A stretch of 64,000 nucleotides of DNA from Symbiodinium natans (lineage: Eukaryota > Sar > Dinophyceae > Suessiales > Symbiodiniaceae), in contig CAJNDS010000254.1 of assembly GCA_905221605.1 (NCBI GenBank), forward strand, positions 94,386 through 158,385. Reading direction: 5' to 3'. Position 1 is the stretch's first letter. The number at the start of each line of letters is the position of its first letter. Shown here piece by piece: positions 10,692-19,706 of the stretch. A model generated the notes under the pieces. That model was given only the letters and a program-made list of their open reading frames with translations. It was not told where the DNA came from and searched no databases. A program made the position numbers and the translations under genes.

Positions 10692-12060
10692 AAGGAGAAG
10701 GGTAAGGAAAGGAACAGAAGAGATAGGTCGAGAGGAGGGGATATGATGAAGTATGGACCGGTCCACGCGCCAGGAGTCACCCTCTGCTTACCCTTCCACT
10801 GCCTTATCACACAAGTTCCTTTCTTGTGGTTTATCAGTCAAAAGGAAACAGAAGGAGAGAAGGGAAAGAGAAGTGAGACGAGATAACAAGGATGCCATTT
10901 TGCTGGAAGCGCAACTGTATGTGGCCACAACAAGCAGGCCAGGGAGGCTCAGGCGGGGCAAGTCTCTCCCTAATTAGAAAAAATCAATCTTGCTATTCAC
11001 AGGTAGGCGCCCTTCTTCCTCTTCAGGAAATCGCCTTTCCCTTATTTTGCTTTTTGAAGCGAATAAGACAAACAACAGATAAGAAGAGAGGACAGGGAAT
11101 GACTAGGTAAAGAGAGGAGCTCTTCAATTTCCTCCCTATCTCTTAAGTTACTTTTCCTTCTTGGGTGGGTGTCCTTTTTTTCTTCCTTGAAGATGCAGAA
11201 AACTAGCAAAAAGGACACCCGATCGCCCATTTTCTTTTCAATTCCCTTCCTTATCTCCTATGCTCTTTTCCTTATTCATTGCAACAGGAGAATACCGGAA
11301 AAGGGCCTCCATTCCCCTCTTCTTCCTTTCTTGTGTTTTTGTCATTTAAAGGGGAACAGGAGAAGACAAGGGAAAGAGAAGGAGAGAGGAGAGATAAAAG
11401 GAACACAATTCTAATGGGAAGAGCCAAGAAAAGAATAGAAGAGAGATGAACAAAGAAGATGGAGAGACAAAACAAGGCGCAAAGAAGATGGCACTCTTCT
11501 TTATCTATCCTCTCGCCCTTCTCTCTCCCTTCCCTCTTTCTTTTCGAAACAGAAAAACTAAATTGGAAGAACTTGAAAAGGAGAAGGGTAAGGAAAAGAG
11601 CAGAAGAGACAGGCCGAAAAGAGGAATATGATGAACTGAAAAGAAGAGAAGACACAAGAAACAAGGAGACGGATAGCACTCTTCTTTATCTATCATCTCT
11701 CCCTTCCTTGTCTCTCGCTTTCCCCTCTATAATTAAAAAAATAGGTGCCCTCTCTCCTCTTCAGGAAGCCCCCTTGCTCTTATTTTGCTAGCTTTCTGAA
11801 ACGACAAGGAAACAACACATAGAAAGAGAGGAAAGGGAATGAAACAATAGGCAGTGGAGCTCTTCAGTGTCTTTACCTATCTCTTTTCTTGTTTTTCTTT
11901 TTCATTCAATAAGGAAAAGAAGCTTCCTTTGGTGTGATTTTGAGATTCAAAAGAGAACAAGAGAAGAGAAGGGAGAGAGAAAGGAGAGAGGAGAGATCAA
12001 AAGGAAGCAATTTTCATGGGAAGAGCAATGAAAATCATGGAGGAGAAATGAAGACAGGAG
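10692..12060 (+). repeat. Second copy of the 1.37-kb direct duplication
   Basis: It matches 8788-10155 and stops at AAGACAGGAGA, exactly where the 88-bp satellite begins. Copy 1 continues into GGAGGTGC instead, so the satellite edge interrupts or replaced the repeat. Confidence 0.85.
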
Positions 12061-13203
12061 ACCGGGATCCCCTTGGCACCCTGCAAAAGTCCTGCAACTA
12101 CCACACAAAACGGAAAAGGGTAGGAACAACATTTGCGGGTCAAAATTTGCCGGGATCCCCATGGCACCCTGCAAAAGTCCTGCAAATACCACACAAAACG
12201 GAAAAGGGTAGGAACAACATTTGCGGGTCAAAATTTGCCGGGATGCCCTTGGCACCCTGCAAAAGTCCTGCAAATGCCACACAAAACGGAAAAGGGTAGG
12301 AACAACATTTGCGGGTCAAAATTTGCCGGGATCCCCTTGGCACCCTGCAAAAGTCCTGCAAATGCCACACAAAACGGAAAGGGTAGGAACAACATTTGCG
12401 GGTCAAAATTTGCCGGGATCCCCTTGGCACCCTGCAAAAGTCCTGCAAATACCGCACAAAACGGAAAAAGGTAGGAACAACATTTGCGGGTCAAAATTTG
12501 CCGGGATCCCCTTGGCACCCTGCAAAAGTCCTGCAAATGCCACACAAAACGAAAAAGGGTAGGAACAACATTTGCGGGTCGAAATTTGCCGGGATCCCCT
12601 TGGCACCCTGCAAAAGTCCTGCAAATGCCACACAAAACGGAAAAGGGTAGGAACAGCGTTTGCGGGTCAAAATTTGCCGGGATCCCCTTGGCACCCTGCA
12701 AAAGTCCTGCAAATGCCACACAAACGGGAATAGGGTAGGAACAACATTTGCGGGTCAAAATTTGCCGGGATTCCCTTGGCACCCTGCAAAAGTCCTGCAA
12801 ATACCACACAAAACGAAAAAGGGTAGGAACAACATTTGCGGGTCAAAATTTGCCGGGATCCCCTTGGCACCCTGCAAAAGTCCTGCAAATGCCACGCAAA
12901 ACACAAAACGGAAAAGGGTAGGAACAACATTTGCGGGTCAAAATTTGCCGGGATCCCCTTGGCACCCTGCGAAAGCCCTGCAAATGCCACACAAATCGGA
13001 ATAGTGTAGGAACAACATTTGCGGGTCAAAATTTGCCGGGATTCCCTTGGCACCCTGCAAAAGTCCTGCAAATACCACACAAAACGAAAAAGGGTAGGAA
13101 CAACATTTGCGGGTCAAAATTTGCCGGGATCCCCTTGGCACCCTGCAAAAGTCCTGCAAATACCACACACAACGGAAAAGGGTAGGAACAACATTTGCGG
13201 GTC
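12061..13203 (+). repeat. 88-bp satellite array, about 13 units, forward arm
   Basis: Units read GCCGGGATCCCCTTGGCACC ... GCAAAAGTCCTGCAAATACC ... GGAACAACATTTGCGGGTC with few substitutions and one small insertion near 12900. Because 88 is not a multiple of three, frames shift each unit and overlapping ORFs step by 88 bp; none is regarded as coding. Confidence 0.95.
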
Positions 13204-13529
13204 GGGGTTGGGGGGTCAGGAATTAAATAATTTAAATAATTTAAATGCCCCAGGGGGGGCGTCCGGGCATTTAAATTATTTAAATTATTTAATTCCCCGG
13301 CTCGTACTTTAGTATTGGGGGGAGGCCCGCGCTCGTAATTCAGTATTGGGGGGAGGCCCGGGCTCGTAATTTAGTGTTGAGGGGGAGGCCCGGGCTCGTG
13401 ATTTAGTATCGGGGAATTGAAAAATTGATTTCATTTCAATGTCCAGGGGCCCGATTTGGCCAAATTTTGCCGGGCAGCCTCCGGGCAAAATTTGGCCAAA
13501 TCGAGCCGCGCATTTCTCATGGCATACGA
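13204..13529. repeat. Palindromic centre between the two satellite arms
   Basis: It holds an AT-rich hairpin (13219-13297, arms of AATTAAATAATTTAAATAAT around a GC loop), four copies of a roughly 33-bp minisatellite (GCTCGTAATTTAGTATTGGG type, 13298-13410), and a second hairpin at 13452-13501 with 21-bp arms starting GATTTGGCCAAATTTTGCC. Confidence 0.85.
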
Positions 13530-14868
13530 AGGCGGCAAATTTTGACCCGCAAAGTTGTTCCTACCCGTTCCCGTTTTGTGTGGTATTTGCATCACTTTTC
13601 CCGAGTGCCAAGGGGATCCCGGCAAATTTTGACCGGCAAAGTTGTTCCTACCCTTTCCCGTTTTGTGTGGTATTTGCAGGACTTTTCCAGGGTGCCAAGG
13701 GAATCCCGGCAAATTTTGACCCGCAAAGTTGTTCCTACCCTTTCCCGTTTTGTGTGGTATTTGCAGGACTTTTCCAGGGTGCCAAGGGAATCCCGGCAAA
13801 TTTTGACCGGCAAAGTTGTTCCTACCCTTTCCCGTTTTGTGTGGTATTTGCAGGACTTTTCCAGGGTGCCAAGGGAATCCCGGCAAATTTTGACCGGCAA
13901 AGTTGTTCCTACCCTTTCCCGTTTTGTGTGGTATTTGCAGGACTTTTCCCGAGTGCCAAGGGAATCCCGGCAAATTTTGACCGGCAAAGTTGTTCCTACC
14001 CTTTCCCGTTTTGTGTGGTATTTGCAGGACTTTTCCAGGGTGCCAAGGGAATCCCGGCAAATTTTGACCGGCAAAGTTGTTCCTACCCTTTCCCGTTTTG
14101 TGTGGTATTTGCAGGACTTTTCCAGGGTGCCAAGGGAATCCCGGCAAATTTTGACCGGCAAAGTTGTTCCTACCCTTTCCCGTTTTGTGTGGTATTTGCA
14201 GGACTTTTCCAGGGTGCCAAGGGAATCCCGGCAAATTTTGACCGGCAAAGTTGTTCCTACCCGTTCCCGTTTTGTGTGGCATTTGCATCACTTTTCCCGA
14301 GTGCCAAGGGGATCCCGGCAAATTTTGACCGGCAAAGTTGTTCCTACCCTTTCCCGTTTTGTGTGGTATTTGCAGGACTTTTCTAGGGTGCCAAGGGAAT
14401 CCCGGCAAATTTTGACCGGCAAAGTTGTTCCTACCCTTTCCCGTTTTGTGTGGTATTTGCAGGACTTTTCTAGGGTGCCAAGGGAATCCCGGCAAATTTT
14501 GACCCGCAAAGTTGTTCCTACCCGTTCCCGTTTTGTGTGGTATTTGCATCACTTTTCCGGGGTGCCAAGGGAATCCCGGCAAATTTTGACCGGCAAATGT
14601 TGTTCCTACCCTTTCCCGTTTTGTGTGGTATTTGCAGGACTTTTCCAGGGTGCCAAGGGGATCCCGGCAAATTTTGACCGGCAAAGTTGTTCCTACCCTT
14701 TCCCGTTTTGTGTGGTATTTGCAGGACTTTTCCAGGGTGCCAAGGGGATCCCGGCAAATTTTGACCGACAAAGTTGTTCCTACCCTTTCCCGTTTTGTGT
14801 GGTATTTGCATCACTTTTCCAGGGTGCCAAGGGGATCCCGGCAAGTTTTGACCGGCAAAGTTGCTCCT
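13530..14868 (-). repeat. Inverted 87-bp arm of the same satellite, about 15 units
   Basis: This is the reverse complement of the 12-13 kb unit. Units are 87 bp because GCAAATGTTG has become GCAAAGTTG, which keeps frames open and creates spurious ORFs up to 494 codons. One unit near 14593 keeps the extra T. Two sub-variants (TTTGCAGGACTTTTCC and TTTGCATCACTTTTCC) are interspersed. Confidence 0.95.
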
Positions 14869-14914
14869 GCCCCAGGCCCTCCTGGGCCCCAAGAAGCAAT
14901 GAAACATAAGAAAC

Positions 14915-15260
14915 AGATGAAGGATGAAGCAGATGAAGCAGATCATGAAGATGATGAAGATGATGGAGATGATGAAGATGATGAAGATGATGAAGAGGAT
15001 GAAGATGATGAAAATGATGGAGATGATGAAGATGATGAAGATGATGAAGATGATGATGAAGCTGATTGGGATCATTGATGTCAAGGATGCACATGAAACA
15101 TATTGGAACAACCGTGGAGATGAGAGAGATGATGGGGATGATGAAAAAAGATGATGAAGATGATGAAGATGATGATGATAGATGATGAAGATGATGACGA
15201 TAATGAAGATGATGATGATGATGCGGATGAGGATGAGGATGATGATGATGAAGCTGATTG
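14915..15260 (+). repeat. GATGAA/GATGAT microsatellite
   Basis: Triplets of GAT and GAA run on with a short break at 15064-15120. Translations are poly-Asp/Glu or poly-Met/Lys and are not supported as a gene. Confidence 0.9.
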
Positions 15261-17575
15261 AGGGGGCCCTCCCGCAGGAGGAATTAAATAATTTAAATAT
15301 GAAGGCCCCGATTTAAATATTAATATTTAATTCGGGGCCTTCATATTTAAATTATTTAATTCCTCCTGCGGGAGGAAGCCCGGCCCCCCCCCCTCCAGGA
15401 TTTAAATTATTTAAATTATTTAAATTATTTAAATTATTTAAATTATTTAAATTATTTAATTACCGGGCCCGATTTACATAATTTGAATATGAAGCTCCCG
15501 AATTAAATATTCATATTTAAATCGTGGCCTTCATATTTAAATTATTTAAAGTTAAACCGTGGCCTTCATATTTAAATGATTTAAATCGGGCCCGAGAATT
15601 AAATAATTTAAATAATTTAAACAATTTAAATCCTGGAGGGGGGGGGGGCCTCCTCCCCCAGGAGGAATTAATAATTTAAATATGAAGGCCTCGATTTAAA
15701 TATGAATATTTAATTCGGGGCCTTCATATTTAAATTATTTAATTCCTCCTGCAAAAGGAGGCCCGGCCCCCCCCCCTCCCGGATTTAAATTATTTAAATT
15801 ATTTAAATTATTTAAATTATTTAAATTATTTAAATTATTTAATTCCCGGGCCCGAATTAAATAATTTAAATATGAAGCTCCCGAATTAAATATTCATATT
15901 TAAACCGTGGCCTTCATATTTAAATTATTTAAATCGGGCCCGGGAATTAAATAATTTAAATACTTTAAATCCTGGAGGGGAGGGGGGGCCTCCTCCCCCA
16001 GGAGGAATTAAATAATTTAAATATGAAGGCCTCGATTTAAATATGAATATTTAATTCGGGGCCTTCATATTTAAATTATTTAATTCCTCCTGCAAAAGGA
16101 GGCCCGGAACCCCCCCCCTCCCGGATTTAAATTATTTAAATTATTTAAATTATTTAAATTATTTAAATTATTTAAATTATTTAATTCCCGGGCCCGATTT
16201 AAATAATTTAAATATGAAGGCCACGATTTAAATATGAACATTTAATTCGGGAGCTTCATATTTAAGATATTTAAATCGGGCCCGGGAATTAAATAATTTA
16301 AATAATTTAAATAATCAAATTAATTTAAATAATTTAAATAATTTAAATAATTTAAATCCTGGAGGGGGGGGGGGGGGCCGGGCCTCCTCCCGCAGGAGGA
16401 NNNNNNNNNNNNNNNNNNNNNNNNNNNNNNNNNNNNNNNNNNNNNNNNNNNNNNNNNNNNNNNNNNNNNNNNNNNNNNNNNNNNNNNNNNNNNNNNNNNN
16501 TCCTGCGGGAGGAGGCCCGCCCTCCCCCCTCCAGGATTTAAATTATTTAAATTATTTAAATTATTTAATTCCGGGCCCGAATTAAATAATTTAAATATGA
16601 AGCTCCCGAATTAAATATTCATATTTAAATCGTGGCCTTCATATTTAAATTATTTAAATCGGGCCCGGGAATTAAATAATTTAAATAATTTAAATAATTT
16701 AAATAATTGAAATAATTGAAATAATTTAAATAATTTAAATAATTTAAATCTGGGAGGGGGGGGGGCCGGGCCTCCTCCCGCAGGAGGAATTAAATAATTT
16801 AAATATGAAGGCCCCGATTTAAATATGAATATTTAATTCGGGAGCTTCATATTTAAATTATTTAAATCGGGCCCGGGAATTAAATAATTTAAATAATTTA
16901 CATAATTTAAATAATTTAAATAATTTAAATATTTTAAATCCTGGAGGGGGGGGGGGCCGGGCCTCCTCCCGCAGGAGGAATTAAATAATTTAAATATGAA
17001 GGCCCCGAATTAAATATTAATATCTATTTCGGGGCCTTCATATTTAAATTATTTAATTCTTCCTGCGGGAGGAGGCCCGCCCCCCCCCCTCCAGGATTTA
17101 AATTATTTAAATTATTTAAATTATTTTTAAATTATTTAATTCCCGGGCCCGAATGAAATAATTTAAATATGAAGCTCCCGAATTAAATATTCATATTTAA
17201 ACCGTGGCCTTCATATTTAAAATATTTAAATCGGGCCCGGTAATTAAATAATTTAAATAATTTAAATAATTTAAATAATTTAAATCCTGGAGGGGGGGGG
17301 GCCGGGCCTCCTCCCGCAGGAGGAACTAAATAATTTAAATATGAAGGCCCCGAATTAAATATTCATATTTAATTCGGGGCCTTCATATTTAAATTATTTA
17401 ATTCTTCCTGCGGGAGGAGGCCCGCCCCCCCCCTCCAGGATTTAAATTATTTAAATTATTTAAATTATTTAAATTATTTAAATTATTTAATTCCCGGGCC
17501 CGAATTAAATAATTTAAATATGAAGCTCCAGAATTAAATATTCATATTTAAATCGGGGCCTTCATATTTAATTCA
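15261..17575. repeat. AT-rich (TTTAAATTA)n palindrome array
   Basis: Repeating modules of about 340 bp combine runs of AATTATTTAA with near-perfect hairpins (AATTTAAATATGAAGGCCCCGA and its complement) and GC spacers such as CCTCCTGCGGGAGGAGGCCC and poly-C/G runs. Nearly every module can fold on itself. No gene. Confidence 0.9.
16401..16500. other. Assembly gap (100 N)
   Basis: Exactly one hundred N bases sit inside the palindrome array and mark an unresolved join; the true gap length is unknown. Confidence 0.99.
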
Positions 17576-17596
17576 GGCCTGGGACCCCCCCTAGGA

Positions 17597-17712
17597 CCTA
17601 AAATAGGGTCTATTTGGAAGTTGGCTCTTGTAAATAAGTATACGTTTTGGGGCCTTTTTTCCTCTTGTGAACACGAGTGCCAGCTTCCAAATAAACCCTA
17701 TTTAAGCTGCAC
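17597..17712. mobile_element. Short inverted-repeat element at the right edge of the 10-kb block
   Basis: The left end CTAAAATAGGGTCTATTTGG is complemented by the right end CCAAATAAACCCTATTTAAG, giving a MITE-like element of about 116 bp. Its right end is an exact 27-bp inverted match to 7624-7650. A poly-C run follows. Confidence 0.65.
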
Positions 17713-19293
17713 ACCCCCCCCCCCCCCCCCCATATACCCCAAAATACTCCAACCCTTATTGCAGGAACTCCCAAAGAGGTTAAGCCCCAAACCGCTATAT
17801 GTTTAGGATCAGTTAAGGGGCTTTTGGGGTCCGGGTTCAGTACGCTTTCGGGCTCAGGGCTTAGGGCTTCGGACTAGGGTTTAGGGCTGGGCCTGGGGTT
17901 ACGAGGTTTGCAGATGTCGCATCACTTGAGTCCCAGATTGAGTTACGATGAGAACCCCCCCCCAAAGTGTGGTTACCGATTAGATGGACGTGGGCTTCGC
18001 CTAAGGGAATCCTACAGGGTTTAGGGTTTAGGGTTTTTTTGGGCTTGAGAGCGGAGTGCTGAAGTCTGCGAAGAGTCTTGGGGCCTGTTCCTGGAAGGAG
18101 GTAGTACAGTAGGAGGGACCGGGGGAATCTGCAGCTTGTCCAGGGTTTAGGGTTTAGGGTTCAGGGTTTAGGGTTTAGGGTTTAGGGATCGCAAGAGGGG
18201 CCGGAGATCGGACCAAGACAGAGCATGGATCCAAATGGCAGTGCAATGGACCATCGGACCATCATTTTGGCCCCACTCCGAATGCCCAGCTGTTCTTCCA
18301 TGCCCACTGCTTTGAACCAGCTGAAAACTTGCCATAACCAGAATAGCCTCCAAGATACGTGGCGACCTGGAGCTCGAAGTGCGGGCAGCTGTGGCGCTTG
18401 TGAGCTGGACGTAGAAGCCAAGCCCCTAGCTCTTCCTTTGCTTGCGCGGTCTTCAATCACCAAGCGCGGACGTTCTCAGGCCTAGCCCTCGCTGTATGTT
18501 GGAGAACTGCATTCGTGCATTCGGAGACGTCCGACATCAATGTTGGTGTTTGGGGGGTCCTTGAGGCGCAGGGGGTTCCAAGATGGTTTGAGGAGGTGAA
18601 CGCTGGGTGGGGTTCTGAACCCAAACAAACCAGGGGTGCTCCCATTTTGCAAAGCCTACAAGATTAGGGTTAAGGGTTTCGGGTACAGGGCTTAGGGTTT
18701 AGGGTGGCTCAGGGGTAGGTTAAGGGTTTCGGGTGCAGGGTTTAGGGATTAGAGTTTAGGGTTTAGAGTGAATCAGGGGTAATTTGTTTGGCTGCTTGAT
18801 CTTTCACTCGGGAAATGTTTAAGGTGTAGTTTGCTGCCCTCCCTTTTCAGTTCTTCTGTTGGGCACCTAATGACTTGCTAGATAAGCCTAAGCAAAACAC
18901 AGGTGCCCCCAAAAAAGGAACTACACGATGGGAGGTCTAGGTAAGGAGGGGAGGACCTAGGAGACGAAAGCGTTCAGTGATCAGGGCTGTGCAAGTCGCA
19001 GGCCACAAGCTCTAGATCCTAAACTTTATCTTGGATTGAGACTACTAATTGCTTGCGAAGCCTCATAAGGGCCACATGGAGACTACTATCTTCTACTAGG
19101 GGGGGGGGGGGGGGGTGATCTTAAGCAATACTAGGAAGCTCTGTTGACTCAGTAAGTCTGCTCAGAATCTCCTAGAAAGCCTCTTAGAATCCCGATAACC
19201 TCCCTTTCTCACCCTACGTACCGAGTCAAAGGGGCTTCCAAGTACCACAAACTGCTAAACACTAAACCCTAAATCGTAAACCCTAAACCCTAG

Positions 19294-19358
19294 ATCTTTG
19301 CTCTCCGATGTGTGCCATCCAAGGCGGGGACCACCGTGACCCGCCTCTCAGGCTGCCA
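19294..19358 (+). CDS. Candidate orphan exon with CCCTAG acceptor and GTGAGC donor
   Basis: The frame reads IFALRCVPSKAGTTVTRLSG and ends at a GTGAGC donor. The acceptor AG comes from a telomere-like unit (CCCTAG). Long TTTAGGG arrays follow. An overlapping frame starting at an ATG is also open, so the exact frame is uncertain. Confidence 0.35.
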
Positions 19359-19385
19359 GTGAGCCTGCGCGGGCAGACCCCTGAA

Positions 19386-19706
19386 GGTTTAGGGTTTAGG
19401 GTTTAGGGTTTAGGGTTTAGGGTTTAGGGTTTAGGGTTTAGGGTTTAGGGTTTAGGGTTTAGGGTTTAGGGTTTAGGGTTTAGGGTTTAGGGTTTAAGCA
19501 AAGGACGCCCTGACGGCCCCACTCTCCAGAAAGGGTTTAGGGTTTAGGGTTTAGGGTTTAGGGTTTAGGGTTTAGGGTTTAGGGTTTAGGGTTTAGGGTT
19601 TAGGGTTTAGGGAGGTTTAGGGATGTTTAGGGATGTTTAGGGTTTGGGGTTTGGGGTTTGGGGTTTAGGGTTTAGGGTTTAGGGTTTAGGGTTTAGGGTT
19701 TGGGGC
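19386..19706 (+). repeat. Two long TTTAGGG arrays flanking a duplicated island
   Basis: Array 19386-19496 and array 19534-19706 are separated by a roughly 40-bp island (GGACGCCCTGACGGCCCC). The same island recurs after the second array at about 19711-19751. Confidence 0.85.

Larger units (their letters stand above)
7660..12060. repeat. Purine/pyrimidine strand-alternating repeat block
   Basis: Runs of nearly pure purine (GGAGAAGAGAAGGGAAAG type) alternate with nearly pure pyrimidine runs (CTCTCCCTTCTCTCTCCC) on the same strand, roughly every 50-150 bp. Segments recur at several offsets: 7785-8138, 9366-9773 and 11272-11679 are copies, as are 8587-8760, 10029-10205 and 11934-12050. All long ORFs here are low-complexity Lys/Glu/Arg or Ser/Leu/Phe translations and are not taken as genes. 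Confidence 0.85.

Noticed and set aside
7785-11791. Many Lys/Glu- or Ser/Leu-rich ORFs of 60-136 codons
   Set aside because: They follow polypurine or polypyrimidine runs and recur with the DNA repeats; no splice or start context.
12133-13312. Overlapping ORFs of 75-190 codons in the forward satellite arm
   Set aside because: They step by exactly 88 bp and repeat the same peptide; pure satellite artefacts.
13425-14909. 494-codon ORF and its antisense partner (446 codons)
   Set aside because: They are translations of the 87-bp satellite; several frames on both strands stay open because 87 is a multiple of three. There is no non-repetitive sequence.
14623-15154. Acidic Asp/Glu-rich ORF and Met/Lys ORF
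   Set aside because: Produced by the GAT/GAA microsatellite joined to satellite sequence.
12061-15260. CRISPR array
   Set aside because: The units are contiguous 87-88 bp satellite without unique spacers, and the genome is eukaryotic.
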